This document shows, piece after piece, positions 1 through 8,749 of a DNA stretch of 64,000 nucleotides. The stretch is from Rhodococcus sp. UNC23MFCrub1.1 (GTDB taxonomy: Bacteria; Actinomycetota; Actinomycetes; Mycobacteriales; Mycobacteriaceae), in assembly GCF_000686025.1 (NCBI RefSeq), contig NZ_JMLQ01000001.1, forward strand, positions 248,001 through 312,000. Direction: 5' to 3'. Under the pieces are notes generated by a model. The model did no database searches, was not told the DNA's origin, and was given only the letters and a program-made list of their open reading frames with translations. Every line of letters starts with the position of its first letter. The first letter of the stretch is position 1. Position numbers and translations under genes: made by a program.

Positions 1-609
1 CTCGTCCGACACGATGATCGTGCCGCGCTCGCGGGCCCACTCGACCACCTTGCGCAGATGAGCGACACCGAGCACCCGGCCGCTGGGATTGGACGGCGAG
101 TTGACGAACATGAGGGACGCGCGTTCGGGACCGAGGCGCGACACCCCGTCCGCGCGCAGTGTGCGGCATCCCGCGAGCAGGGCCCCGACCTCGTAGGTGG
201 GGTACGCCAGTTCCGGGATGACGACGAGATCGTCCGGTCCGAGCGCGAGCAGGGTCGGCAACCAGGCGATGACTTCCTTGGTTCCGATCACCGGCAGGAT
301 CGAGCGTTCGTCCAACCCACCGACGCCGTAGCGACGTGCGAGCGCACTGACGGCGGCCGCCCGCAGCTCGGGTGTGCCCACTGTCGTGGGGTACCCGGGC
401 TGCGCGGAGGCCGCCGCGAGAGCGTCACGGACGACGTCGGCGACCGGGTCCACCGGCGTACCGACGGACAGGTTCACGATGCCGTGTGGATGCGACCGCG
501 CCAGCGCGGTGACGTCGGCCAGCGTGTCCCACGGGAACTCGGGCAACAGGCTCGCCACGGATCGACGAACAGCGGGCGACCGACGCGAGACGACGGGTGC
601 GTCCGTCAC
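1..609 (-). CDS. dapC: Succinyldiaminopimelate transaminase, N-terminal 203 codons (cut by window start)
   Basis: This is a class I/II PLP aminotransferase. It would convert N-succinyl-2-amino-6-ketopimelate to succinyl-DAP in lysine and peptidoglycan synthesis. Visible features are an N-terminal VNLSVGTPVDP-like segment, the PGYPTTVGTPELRAA cofactor region, the AYPTYEVGA segment and VNSPSNPSGRV (Asn-Pro-Ser-Gly, typical of fold-I aminotransferases). The sequence runs off the window before the PLP lysine. I chose the GTG at 609 because it starts 2 nt after the ferredoxin stop and the reading frame is intact to base 1. The fdxA-dapC order matches Rv1177-Rv1178 in M. tuberculosis, which supports DapC over other aminotransferases. 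The specificity is inferred from synteny. Confidence 0.85.
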   Translation of the reverse strand, partial: MTDAPVVSRRSPAVRRSVASLLPEFPWDTLADVTALARSHPHGIVNLSVGTPVDPVADVVRDALAAASAQPGYPTTVGTPELRAAAVSALARRYGVGGLDERSILPVIGTKEVIAWLPTLLALGPDDLVVIPELAYPTYEVGALLAGCRTLRADGVSRLGPERASLMFVNSPSNPSGRVLGVAHLRKVVEWARERGTIIVSDE

Positions 610-611
610 GC

Positions 612-935
612 TCAGTTCTCACCCATGGGGGGCAGAGCCTTGATGAACGGCGGGTCGTAGTCGGTCTTGCCGACCTTGGCCGCGCCACCGGGTGAGCCCA
701 GTTCGTCGAAGAAGTCGACGTTGGCGCTGACGTAGGCGGACCACTGCTCGGGGACGTCGTCCTCGTAGAAGATCGCCTCGACGGGGCACACCGGCTCGCA
801 GGCACCGCAGTCCACGCACTCGTCGGGCTGGATGTAGAGCATGCGTCCACCCTCGTAGATGCAGTCGACAGGGCATTCCTCGATGCATGCCTTGTCGAGG
901 ACATCGACGCACGGTTCAGCAATCGTGTACGGCAC
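612..935 (-). CDS. fdxA: 7Fe ferredoxin (FdxA/FdxC type)
   Basis: This 107-aa ferredoxin carries the Cys pattern of 3Fe-4S plus 4Fe-4S proteins. The N-terminal half has PCVDVLDKACIEECPVDCIY, and CVDCGACEPVCPVEAIFYEDD follows. The C-terminal extension ending PPMGEN is typical of the actinobacterial FdxA family. It is a cytosolic one-electron carrier. I chose the GTG at 935 because AAGGAG lies about 9 nt upstream and the conserved N-terminus PYTIAEPCVD begins there; a longer in-frame extension has no family resemblance. It lies directly upstream of dapC with a 2-nt gap and is probably cotranscribed. Confidence 0.95.
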   Translation of the reverse strand: MPYTIAEPCVDVLDKACIEECPVDCIYEGGRMLYIQPDECVDCGACEPVCPVEAIFYEDDVPEQWSAYVSANVDFFDELGSPGGAAKVGKTDYDPPFIKALPPMGEN

Positions 936-946
936 TGAGGTTCTCC

Positions 947-1774
947 TTAGCCTTTCCGAACTCTGAGCGTGTCGCGGCCCCGCGGGGACGCGTTCGACGC
1001 GGACGTGCTGTTCTGCTCGACCCACCGGCGCCCCAGCTTCGCAGCTCGGGACAGTGCGCCGCGCTCGCCGAAGTACCCGGCGACCGCACCGACCACGGGC
1101 AGGTTACCGAGCCATCTGTAAACGGTACGGCTGCGGGGCCGCTTGTCCAATTCGTCGGTGACGGCCTTGAGGATCTTGGTGACCGACCACAAGGTCGACA
1201 GCAACGCGAACGGGGACCGGGACAAGCGACCGGACGGCTCGGTGACACGGCTGTCGTCCGTGACGCCGTCGACGTCGGGTTCGGGCGCGTGGATGCTGGC
1301 ACCCTTCGGCAGCTCGCGGTTGCACAGCACCGATGCCAGCAGGCGGACCTGCTCGTCCTGCTCGGTGATGCCGTACTCGCGGGCGACGGCCACCAGGACG
1401 ATGGCCTGGTTCGCGAACCCGAGGACGTCGCCGAGCGGGAGTCGGCGAGCGAGCACACCGAAGATGCCGGGGAACGCCACCGCCACGGTGCCGATCCCGC
1501 CGACGCGGCCGACCCACCACGAGACGCGCTGGTCGACGGTCATCGACTCCCACGCCTTGGTTCCCGGTGTGTCGGCGGCGTCGAACACCGACGCGACGGC
1601 GTTCAGCGCCGCGTCGACCTTCGTGCCGCTCGCGTCCGCCTGCTCGCGGAACGTGCGCTTCTTGAGGCCGAGCGGGTCACGGTCCGCGAGCAGTTCGAGG
1701 ACCGGCACGATCACGCGCACCGCGGCCTTGAGAACTCCGGCGACGCGCTCGTCGCCCAATCGATCAGCGCTCAT
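947..1774 (-). CDS. Conserved hypothetical protein, possibly EcsC-like
   Basis: This 275-aa protein starts with ATG at 1774, overlapping the fbiC stop by 4 nt (ATGA), so it is probably translationally coupled to fbiC. The middle of the protein has a Gly-rich hydrophobic stretch ([22 protein letters not shown]) and then [24 protein letters not shown]. That pattern is reminiscent of EcsC-type proteins, in which a glycine-rich helix precedes an 'iA..YG' helix. The C-terminal third is basic. I see no catalytic motif and no signal peptide. The family assignment is tentative and the function unknown. The position between fbiC and fdxA could mean a redox or F420-linked role, but that is a guess from context. 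Confidence 0.6.
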   Translation of the reverse strand: MSADRLGDERVAGVLKAAVRVIVPVLELLADRDPLGLKKRTFREQADASGTKVDAALNAVASVFDAADTPGTKAWESMTVDQRVSWWVGRVGGIGTVAVAFPGIFGVLARRLPLGDVLGFANQAIVLVAVAREYGITEQDEQVRLLASVLCNRELPKGASIHAPEPDVDGVTDDSRVTEPSGRLSRSPFALLSTLWSVTKILKAVTDELDKRPRSRTVYRWLGNLPVVGAVAGYFGERGALSRAAKLGRRWVEQNSTSASNASPRGRDTLRVRKG

Positions 1775-4338
1775 GCTGCTTCCGTCCGGTCTGCGTAGGC
1801 GGTGGTGCGCTCGACTGCGCGTCGTCCGATTCCCTCGGCGATCGCGTGTAGTTCCTCGACGGTCTTCTCCGATCCGTGCTGCGATCCCGCCATCCGCGAG
1901 ATCGTCTCCTCCATCAGCGTGCCACCCAGGTCGTTGGCGCCGCCGTTCAGCATCACCCGAGTTCCCGTCACGCCGAGTTTCACCCAGCTCGTCTGGATGT
2001 TGTCGATGCGGCCGTGCAGCATGATCCGCGCCAGTGCGTGGACGGCCCGGTTGTCGCGCTGCGTCGGTCCTGGTCGTGACGCCCCCGCCAGGTACAGCGG
2101 CGAACTCTGGTGCACGAACGGCAGCGGCACGAACTCGGTGAAACCACCGGTGCGGTCCTGGATCCGCTTGAGCACGTTCAGGTGTCCCACCCAGTGCGAG
2201 GGGTTGTCGACGTGGCCGTACATCATCGTCGAACTCGACCGCAGTCCCACCTCGTGCGCCGTGGTGACGACGTCGATCCACGTCTGGGCGGGCAGCTTGC
2301 CCTTGGTGAGCACCCAGCGGACCTCGTCGTCGAGGATCTCCGCCGCCGTCCCGGGGATGGTGTCCAGCCCGGCCTCCCGCAGTTCGGTCAGCCAGTCGCG
2401 CACCGACTGGCCACCGCGCGAGGCCCCGTTGACGATCTCCATGGGCGAGAAGGCGTGCACGTGCATCGACGGCACCCGCGCCTTCACCGCGCGCACCAGG
2501 TCGGCGTATCCGGTCACGGGCAGCTCCGGATCGATGCCGCCCTGCATGCAGACCTCGGTGGCGCCGAGGACGTGCGCCTCCCAGGCCCGGTCGGCGACCT
2601 CGCTGGTCGACAGCGAGAACGCGTCGGCGTCGCCCTTGCGCTGGGCGAAGGCGCAGAAGCGGCACCCGGTGTAGCAGATGTTGGTGAAGTTGATGTTCCG
2701 ATTCACGACGTACGTGACGTCGTCACCGACGATGTCGCGGCGCAGCTGATCGGCGAAGGCGGTCACCGCGTCGAGCGCCGCACCCTCGGCGGTGGCCAGC
2801 GCCAGGTACTCCTCGTCGGTGCAGTTGCCGGGATCCTTCTCCGCGGCACGGAGGGCGGCGACCACGTCGCGGTCGACGCTGTCCAGCGTCGCGAGGTGCG
2901 CCACCTGCTCGCGGATGGACTCCCAGTCGCCGAACGCGCTGCCCATGTCGCTGCGCGTCTCGGTGTTGCGACCCTCGGTGTCGATGCCGGTGTTGAGGTC
3001 GACGCGGCCGGTGGACTCCCACACCTCGTCGGGTTCCTGCCACGGCAGACCGGACGGGATCGTCTCGGGCACCGCCAGCCCGGTCGCGTCGTCGGCGAGC
3101 GCACGCACGTGCGCCGAGATCCGCGGGTCGATCCACGGTGAGCCCGCCAGGACGTACCGCGGCTGCACCGCCGTGCGTTCGGTCAGCGTGAAGCCGGCGT
3201 CCGCGGACAGCTGCGCGAGAGTGTCGAGGTTCGGCCACGGCCGCTCGGGATTGACGTGATCGGGGGTGAGCGGCGAGACACCGCCCCAGTCGTCGACGCC
3301 CGCGGCGAGCAACGCCGCGCACTCCTGCGCGGACACCAGATTCGGCGGCGCCTGGATGCGCATGGCCGGGCCGAGAAGGATGCGGGACACGGCGATGGTG
3401 GCGAGGAACTCCTCCAGGCCGGCATCGGGTGCGGACCGCATCGCGGTGTCGTCCTTGGCCAGGAAGTTCTGCACGATCACTTCCTGCACGTGACCGAATG
3501 CCTTGTGCGACTTCCGGATCGCCATGATCGACTCGGCGCGGTCACGGATCGTCTCGCCGATGCCCACGAGGATGCCGGTGGTGAACGGAACGGTGAGACG
3601 ACCGGCGTCGGTGAGCACGCGCAGACGCACCTCGGGGTCCTTGTCGGGGCTGCCGTAGTGGGCCTGCCCCTTCTCCTCGAACAGTCGACGCGAGGTGGTC
3701 TCGAGCATCATGCCCATCGACGGTGCGACCGGCTTGAGGCGCGACATCTCCTCCCAGCTCATCACTCCGGGATTGAGGTGCGGGAGCAGACCCGTCTCCT
3801 CGAGCACGCGGATCGACATCGCCCGCAGGTAGTCCAGCGTCGAGTCGTAGCCGCGCGCGTCCAACCACTCCTGCGCCTCGGGCCAGCGGGCCTCGGGGCG
3901 GTCGCCGAGCGTGAACAACGCTTCCTTGCATCCCAGTTCGGCACCGCGCCGCGCGATGTCGAGCACCTCGTCGGCCTCGAGGAACATCCCGTGCCCCTCG
4001 GCGCGCAGCTTGCCGGGGACCGTCACGAACGTGCAGTAGTGGCACGTGTCCCGGCACAGCCGGGTGAGGGGAATGAACACCTTGCGCGAGTAGGTCACCG
4101 TGCCGGGGCGGTTCTCGGCGAGCAGTCCCGCGTCCCGCACCCGCGCCGCGGACGCGCACAGATCGGTCAGGTCGTCGCCGCGGGCGTGCAGCAGCGTGGT
4201 CGCCTCGTCGACACTGATCACCACACCGTCGCGGGCACGGCGCAGCGCACGCCGCAGCGCCGATGCGGTCGGTGCCGGGCTGTCGGGAGGCGTCACTCGG
4301 GTGTCGGCGCGCGCGGGAGTACTCGGATCGGGCAACAT
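1771..4338 (-). CDS. fbiC: 7,8-didemethyl-8-hydroxy-5-deazariboflavin synthase FbiC (CofG-CofH fusion)
   Basis: This 855-aa cytosolic enzyme makes F0, the chromophore of coenzyme F420, from 5-amino-6-ribitylamino-uracil and tyrosine. Two radical-SAM domains are visible. The N-terminal CofG half has Cys95, Cys99 and Cys102 (CRDTCHYC). The C-terminal CofH half has Cys555, Cys559 and Cys562 (CYTGCRFC). The length matches mycobacterial FbiC. The ATG at 4338 is chosen as the first Met before the family N-terminus; an in-frame GTG two codons upstream is possible, so the exact start is uncertain. The gene is divergent from the PH-domain genes and overlaps the downstream hypothetical gene by 4 nt. 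Its presence implies an F420-using host. Confidence 0.96.
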   Translation of the reverse strand: MLPDPSTPARADTRVTPPDSPAPTASALRRALRRARDGVVISVDEATTLLHARGDDLTDLCASAARVRDAGLLAENRPGTVTYSRKVFIPLTRLCRDTCHYCTFVTVPGKLRAEGHGMFLEADEVLDIARRGAELGCKEALFTLGDRPEARWPEAQEWLDARGYDSTLDYLRAMSIRVLEETGLLPHLNPGVMSWEEMSRLKPVAPSMGMMLETTSRRLFEEKGQAHYGSPDKDPEVRLRVLTDAGRLTVPFTTGILVGIGETIRDRAESIMAIRKSHKAFGHVQEVIVQNFLAKDDTAMRSAPDAGLEEFLATIAVSRILLGPAMRIQAPPNLVSAQECAALLAAGVDDWGGVSPLTPDHVNPERPWPNLDTLAQLSADAGFTLTERTAVQPRYVLAGSPWIDPRISAHVRALADDATGLAVPETIPSGLPWQEPDEVWESTGRVDLNTGIDTEGRNTETRSDMGSAFGDWESIREQVAHLATLDSVDRDVVAALRAAEKDPGNCTDEEYLALATAEGAALDAVTAFADQLRRDIVGDDVTYVVNRNINFTNICYTGCRFCAFAQRKGDADAFSLSTSEVADRAWEAHVLGATEVCMQGGIDPELPVTGYADLVRAVKARVPSMHVHAFSPMEIVNGASRGGQSVRDWLTELREAGLDTIPGTAAEILDDEVRWVLTKGKLPAQTWIDVVTTAHEVGLRSSSTMMYGHVDNPSHWVGHLNVLKRIQDRTGGFTEFVPLPFVHQSSPLYLAGASRPGPTQRDNRAVHALARIMLHGRIDNIQTSWVKLGVTGTRVMLNGGANDLGGTLMEETISRMAGSQHGSEKTVEELHAIAEGIGRRAVERTTAYADRTEAA

Positions 4339-4398
4339 CGTCACCGTTCGATCATGCGCCCTCCGGCCGGAGGCGTGCCACAGCAGGGGTGATGCGAC

Positions 4399-4917
4399 GT
4401 GTCCGACAACAGTCCCGGTGTGGTCCTCACCGATCCCGCGCATCGCCCCGATCCGCGGGCGAAGATTCTGTGGGCCGTGGCAGCCGCCCTGCTGTGGCTC
4501 CCGGTGGTCGTCGCCGTGATCGTGTGGGCCGTGGTGCTCGCGGTGAACGTCGAGCGCCCGTCCTGGACGCCCGTGGTGGCCGCTGCCGTCGCCGTGGTGG
4601 TCCTCGCGGGAGCGCACGTGACCATCGCGCCGCAGTGGCGCTATCGGGTGCACCGCTGGGAACTGAGCGACACCGCCGTCCACACGCGCACCGGCTGGGT
4701 GACTCAGGAACGGCGCATCGCTCCCCTGTCCCGAGTGCAGACCGTCGACACCGAGCGCGGGCCGCTCGACCGGGCACTCGGACTGGCCACCGTGACGGTG
4801 ACGACCGCGTCCTCCGCGGGAGCTCTGGAGATCGCGGGGCTCGACCTCGCGACCGCCGATCGCACCGTCGCCGCCATCACCGCGGCGGCCGCACGCTCAC
4901 GAGGCGACGCCACGTGA
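4399..4917 (+). CDS. Bacterial PH-domain (DUF304, YdbS-like) membrane protein
   Basis: This 172-aa protein has two hydrophobic helices (roughly residues 24-48 and 58-76). A bacterial PH domain (bPH2/DUF304) follows, with the signature [36 protein letters not shown] and a Gly-Pro-Leu-Asp-Arg segment. Such proteins are inner-membrane proteins of unclear function; the B. subtilis pair YdbS/YdbT is the closest named parallel. The GTG at 4399 is taken as the start. The stop overlaps the start of the next gene (GTGA at 4914-4917), which is also a YdbT-like PH protein, so the two probably work as a pair. Confidence 0.85.
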   Translation: MSDNSPGVVLTDPAHRPDPRAKILWAVAAALLWLPVVVAVIVWAVVLAVNVERPSWTPVVAAAVAVVVLAGAHVTIAPQWRYRVHRWELSDTAVHTRTGWVTQERRIAPLSRVQTVDTERGPLDRALGLATVTVTTASSAGALEIAGLDLATADRTVAAITAAAARSRGDAT

Positions 4918-6428
4918 CGCAGGACGCCGGCCTGCGCGTCGACGAGTTGCCGTGGCTGCGACTCGACAAGCGCATGCTCCTGATCCACCCGGTCACCGAG
5001 CTGGTCCGCCTGCTGCCGGTGCTCCTGCTGTCCCTCGTTCTCGGATCGCAGAGCGGCACGCACGTCTGGGGCCTGATCGTCGTGGTCCTCCTCGTGGGCG
5101 CGGCCATCCTGCGCTGGTTCACCACCGGGTACCGCATCGGCTCGGACGACGTCCAGCTGCGCCGCGGGCTCTTCCAGAAGAAGGTGCTCTCCATTCCGCG
5201 TGGTCGAATCCGCAGTGTGGACGTGCGAGCCGGGCCGCTGCACCGACTGCTGGGACTGTCGATCCTCACCGTGGGCACCGGTCAGCAGAAGTCGGACAAG
5301 GCCGACTCGTTCGAGCTGAACGCCCTCGCCTCCGACCTGGTCCCCGCCCTGCGTGAGGAGTTGCTGGCGAGCACCGGCCGGACGGTGGGAGTGGATCCGG
5401 TCGCAGTGACCGAACCCGCCGTGACGCCCGAACGTGAGATCGCCCACTTCCGTACCGGCTGGGTTCGATTCGCCCCCTTCACGGCCACGGGCATCGTCGT
5501 CGTCGGTGCCGGATTCGGGCTCGTGTTCCAGTCCGGGTTCGCCGGTGACATCGCCTCTTCGCCGGCCCTCGACGACACCTATCAGGCCGTTCTGCGCCTC
5601 GGCATCGTGGTCGCGGTGGTCGTCGCCGCGGCCCTGCTGCTCGTCGTGTCGAGCATCGTCTCCGTGGTGCGCTACCTGGTCGTCTACGGCAACCTCTCCG
5701 TGACCGACGACGGCACCAGGCTCCGCGTCGGCCACGGACTGCTGTCGACGCGACACACGACGCTGGACCGCGACCGCCTCCGCGGCGCGACGTTGCGTCG
5801 ACCGCTGGTCCTGCGGTGGGCGCGCGGAGCGCGCCTGGATGCCGTCATGACCGGGGTGTCCGCTTCGGAGAAGGAGTCGTCGCTGCTCCTGCCACCCGCT
5901 CCCCTGCCGGCCGCCCGCCACACGATGGACGACGTGCTGGCGGGTCTGCCGGAGAGCGCGCCGGCCACGGTGACACTGCAGAAGCACGGACCGGCGGCTT
6001 TGCGGCGCAGGCTCACCCGCGCCGTCGGGCCGGTCCTGCTGGTCGCTGTCGCACTCCTCGTGGTCCGGTCGACCGGCCGGGACGTCCCGATCGCCGCGTG
6101 GATCGGCGTCGCGCTCCTCGTGGTGGCCGCCGTCGCCCTGGCGCTCGATCGGTACGCCGCCCTGGGCCACCGTGCCCACCCGGGAGTTCTGATCACCGAG
6201 CACGGCAGCCTCGACCGGCGACGCGTCGTCCTCGACACCGACGGCGTGGTCGCCTGGGGTGTCCGGCAGACCTTCTTCCAGCGACGGGCCGGTGTCGCGA
6301 CCATCGTCGCCGCCACCGCGGCCGGCACGGGCCGCTACACGGTGCTCGACGTACCCGCCGACCACGCGTGGTCGATCGTCGAGAGCGCTCAGCCCGGTGC
6401 CGGCGACGTGTGGGCGGAGCGCCCGTGA
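4914..6428 (+). CDS. Tandem bacterial PH-domain (DUF304, YdbT-like) membrane protein
   Basis: This 504-aa protein contains repeated units of a two-helix membrane hairpin followed by a PH/DUF304 domain. The first unit has the helices near residues 28-70 and the PH signature YRIGSDDVQLRRGLFQKKVLSIPRGRIRSVD. A second unit follows helices around 180-265 (VTDDGTRLRVGHGLLSTRHTTLDRDRLRG). A third hydrophobic pair and a degenerate C-terminal unit complete it. The GTG at 4914 overlaps the upstream stop, and the gene's own stop overlaps the glycosylase start at 6425, so the three genes look like one tight operon. Function is unknown; protein export or membrane stress roles are proposed for relatives. 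Confidence 0.85.
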   Translation: MTQDAGLRVDELPWLRLDKRMLLIHPVTELVRLLPVLLLSLVLGSQSGTHVWGLIVVVLLVGAAILRWFTTGYRIGSDDVQLRRGLFQKKVLSIPRGRIRSVDVRAGPLHRLLGLSILTVGTGQQKSDKADSFELNALASDLVPALREELLASTGRTVGVDPVAVTEPAVTPEREIAHFRTGWVRFAPFTATGIVVVGAGFGLVFQSGFAGDIASSPALDDTYQAVLRLGIVVAVVVAAALLLVVSSIVSVVRYLVVYGNLSVTDDGTRLRVGHGLLSTRHTTLDRDRLRGATLRRPLVLRWARGARLDAVMTGVSASEKESSLLLPPAPLPAARHTMDDVLAGLPESAPATVTLQKHGPAALRRRLTRAVGPVLLVAVALLVVRSTGRDVPIAAWIGVALLVVAAVALALDRYAALGHRAHPGVLITEHGSLDRRRVVLDTDGVVAWGVRQTFFQRRAGVATIVAATAAGTGRYTVLDVPADHAWSIVESAQPGAGDVWAERP

Positions 6429-7183
6429 CACCCGACTCCGGTACACCCCGGAGCATCCCCGAACTCGATGTGGCGGTGTCGGAGTGCCGCGCGTGTCCGC
6501 GCCTGGTGGAGTGGCGTGAGCTGGTGGCGCGCGAGAAGCGGGCCGCGTTCCGTGACGAGACCTACTGGGGCCGACCGGTTCCGGGTTTCGGCCCCGTGGA
6601 CGCTCGCCTGCTGATCGTCGGCCTGGCGCCGGCGGCTCACGGCGCGAATCGCACCGGACGGATGTTCACGGGCGACCGCAGCGGCGACGTTCTCTACGCG
6701 GCCATGCACGCCGTCGGCCTCGCCACGCAGCCCACGGCGACCCACATCGCCGACGGCCTCGAGTTGATCGGCACGCGCATCACGTCGCCGGTGCACTGCG
6801 CTCCCCCGGCCAACAAGCCGACACCGGAGGAGCGCGACCGGTGCCGTCACTGGTTGGAGACGGAACTGCACATCCTGGCGCCGACCGTTCGGGCAGTGAT
6901 GGTCCTGGGCGGATTCGGCTGGCAGGCACTGCTTCCGGTCCTCGACGGCGCGGGGTGGACGATCCCCCGACCGCGCCCGAAGTTCGGCCACGGTGCGCAC
7001 GTCGTGCTGACGTCACCCAAGAAGGAGTTGCCGGACCTGCATCTGTTCGGGTGCTTCCACGTCAGCCAGCAGAACACCTTCACCGGACGGCTCACGCCGG
7101 CCATGGTGGAGCAGGTGCTCGCCGCGGCGGCCGACGCCGCCGGAATCGACAGGAGTCAGCCGCGTCCGAGTTCGGCGAACTGA
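6425..7183 (+). CDS. Family 5 uracil-DNA glycosylase (UdgB-like, 4Fe-4S)
   Basis: This 252-aa enzyme excises uracil, and often hypoxanthine or other deaminated bases, from DNA. Cys21, Cys24, Cys125 and Cys140 are placed as the four ligands of the iron-sulfur cluster seen in families 4 and 5. Motif 1 is GLAPAAHGANRTGR (residues 67-80), where the Ala-His-Gly arrangement, in place of the family-4 Gly-Glu, indicates UdgB. The C-terminal HVSQQNTFTGR is the second motif. The GTG at 6425 overlaps the upstream stop. The 3' end overlaps the convergent membrane-protein gene by 28 nt. Deamination repair suits a high-GC genome. Confidence 0.9.
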   Translation: MTPDSGTPRSIPELDVAVSECRACPRLVEWRELVAREKRAAFRDETYWGRPVPGFGPVDARLLIVGLAPAAHGANRTGRMFTGDRSGDVLYAAMHAVGLATQPTATHIADGLELIGTRITSPVHCAPPANKPTPEERDRCRHWLETELHILAPTVRAVMVLGGFGWQALLPVLDGAGWTIPRPRPKFGHGAHVVLTSPKKELPDLHLFGCFHVSQQNTFTGRLTPAMVEQVLAAAADAAGIDRSQPRPSSAN

Positions 7184-7557
7184 CCCATGCGCAACGCGAA
7201 CAGTTGCACCACAGCGGGAAGCAACCCGCCTGCCACGAGGACCAGGGTGCGCCAGTCGGCCACGACGAGCACGTCTCCACCCGGTCCCCCCAGCATGGCC
7301 AGCACGAGACCCACGAAGAATCCCGCGACCGGGAGAGCGGCGCGGGAGACGTTGTGCGTCACCGAGAACGCGACCCGCACGAGGATCACGTTGACGATGC
7401 CGGCGAGGACACCACTGACGGGGAACGGAGTGCTTCCGAGATACAGCGGGAGGAACAGCACTGCGGTCACGGCGCACAGGAACCCGTCGAGCACCAATGC
7501 GCCGACGATCGACGCCTTGATGCCGGACACCACGCCCTCCCCGGCGTGGCCCGTCAT
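7156..7557 (-). CDS. Small integral membrane protein (Rv1171-like position)
   Basis: This 133-aa protein has four predicted transmembrane helices: roughly residues 10-38, 43-65, 70-90 and 100-122. A basic segment lies between helices 2 and 3, and the tail is short and hydrophilic (RMGQFAELGRG). I recognise no catalytic motif. In M. tuberculosis the uncharacterised membrane gene Rv1171 sits next to mshB, and this gene occupies the same place; the orthology is inferred from position, size and topology. The ATG at 7557 is used. Its 3' end overlaps the convergent glycosylase gene by 28 nt. Confidence 0.75.
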   Translation of the reverse strand: MTGHAGEGVVSGIKASIVGALVLDGFLCAVTAVLFLPLYLGSTPFPVSGVLAGIVNVILVRVAFSVTHNVSRAALPVAGFFVGLVLAMLGGPGGDVLVVADWRTLVLVAGGLLPAVVQLFALRMGQFAELGRG

Positions 7558-7585
7558 CGCGCCGATCCTGTCGGCGCCGTGAACG

Positions 7586-7738
7586 TCAGCGAGGAGGGAA
7601 CCCGATCGACGTGAGGTAGTTGCTCACGAACGTCGCGAAGCCGCCCACGGAGTTCAGGTAGATCTCGCGCTGCAGATCGGCTGTGGGTCGCAGGGAATCC
7701 ACGAACGCCACGATGGCGTACTGAAGATCGAAATTCAT
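7586..7738 (-). CDS. Small hypothetical protein, 50 aa
   Basis: An ATG at 7738 has AAGGAG centred about 10 nt upstream and opens a 50-codon frame ending with TGA at 7586. The peptide starts MNFDLQYAIVAFVDSL, is amphipathic with aromatic residues, has no signal peptide and no cysteine, and ends GFPPR. It lies between mshB (upstream) and the small membrane protein gene (downstream) on the same strand. The ribosome binding site and use of the whole intergenic space support a real gene, but I do not recognise a family. The length resembles two other tiny ORFs in this window (15,787 and 26,391), though the sequences are not clearly related. Confidence 0.5.
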   Translation of the reverse strand: MNFDLQYAIVAFVDSLRPTADLQREIYLNSVGGFATFVSNYLTSIGFPPR

Positions 7739-7867
7739 GGGAAGAGCTCCTTCGAGTCGAACTCACCGGGTACGTCCGACCCCGTCCGGTGATGCCGCTC
7801 ACAGCATAACCCGGCACCGAGCCCGGTTCGGACCCGCACACCGTCCCCGGGCAGACACTGGGGGCCG

Positions 7868-8749
7868 TCACACGATCCCCGCGAACAGGTCGGTCTCGCG
7901 CCCCGACGAGTCGACCGGTCCGAGATCGCCGCGGACGAGGATGTACTGCTCGTCCTCGAGGACTGGCTGCGCGATGTCGTTCGACAGGGCGTAGACCCGA
8001 CCGGACTCCGCGACGGTGACCTGAGTTCGGTGCGCGCGCAACGCGAGTCGTTTGAGATCGAGCACCGGGCGGACGTCGACGGACGTGGTGATCGTGTCGT
8101 CGGGCACGCTCGGCAGCTCGCCCTCGACAGGCATGCGCCACTGCTGGGGGACGTCGCCGAGGTCGCTCAGGCCTGCGGTCAACTGATGCAGACCGGTGAC
8201 CGTCCAGTACATCTTGTCCACCGACCAGGCCGGCCCCGTCTCGGCGAACCGGGCAGCGTCCTGCGCCGCCTCGACAGCCAGTCCTGCCAGCCGGTGCACC
8301 TGCATGTGATCAGGGTGGCCGTAGCCGCCCTCGGGGTCGTAGGCCACGAGAACCTGCGGGCGCACGTCACGGATCACCTCGACCATCGCGCCGACGGCCT
8401 CGTCCGGGTCGGCGTTGACGAAGGCACGCGGATGACGGGCCGCGGGGGTTCCGGCCATGCCGGAGTCGCGCCAGTGCCCGGCACCGCCGAGAAACCGCGG
8501 CGGCCGGCATCCGAGCGCCTCGAGTGCCACGGTCAGCTCGTGGATGCGGTACCCGCCCAACTGATCCGCGCGATCCGCGACCAGTCCGGCCCACGTCTCC
8601 CCGATCACCTCACCCTCCTCGCCGAGCGAGCAGGTCAGGACCGTCACGTCCACGCCCGCCCGCACGGCGCGGGCGATGGTGCCGCCGGTGGTGATGGTCT
8701 CGTCGTCGGGGTGCGCATGGACGACCAGCATCCGGTGCCGTTCCGTCAC
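7868..8749 (-). CDS. mshB: N-acetyl-1-D-myo-inositol-2-amino-2-deoxy-alpha-D-glucopyranoside deacetylase MshB
   Basis: This 293-aa zinc deacetylase of the PIG-L/LmbE family removes acetate from GlcNAc-inositol, the second step of mycothiol synthesis in the cytosol. Motif 1 is HAHPDDE (His11-Glu17; His13 and Asp16 are the expected metal ligands, and Asp15 the general base). HPDH near residues 145-148 supplies the third ligand. The GTG at 8749 overlaps the stop of lpqW (GTGA). Genetic context next to lpqW and the Rv1171-like gene matches mycobacteria. Mycothiol is the actinobacterial counterpart of glutathione, so this is a strong taxonomic marker. Confidence 0.96.
   Translation of the reverse strand: MTERHRMLVVHAHPDDETITTGGTIARAVRAGVDVTVLTCSLGEEGEVIGETWAGLVADRADQLGGYRIHELTVALEALGCRPPRFLGGAGHWRDSGMAGTPAARHPRAFVNADPDEAVGAMVEVIRDVRPQVLVAYDPEGGYGHPDHMQVHRLAGLAVEAAQDAARFAETGPAWSVDKMYWTVTGLHQLTAGLSDLGDVPQQWRMPVEGELPSVPDDTITTSVDVRPVLDLKRLALRAHRTQVTVAESGRVYALSNDIAQPVLEDEQYILVRGDLGPVDSSGRETDLFAGIV

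Noticed and set aside
947-4683. Very long leftward open frames running through the EcsC-like, fbiC and PH-gene regions
   Set aside because: GC-rich DNA keeps frames open. The extensions beyond 1774 and 4338 are Arg/Gly/Pro-rich, lack protein-like character and cross genes with clear domain motifs.
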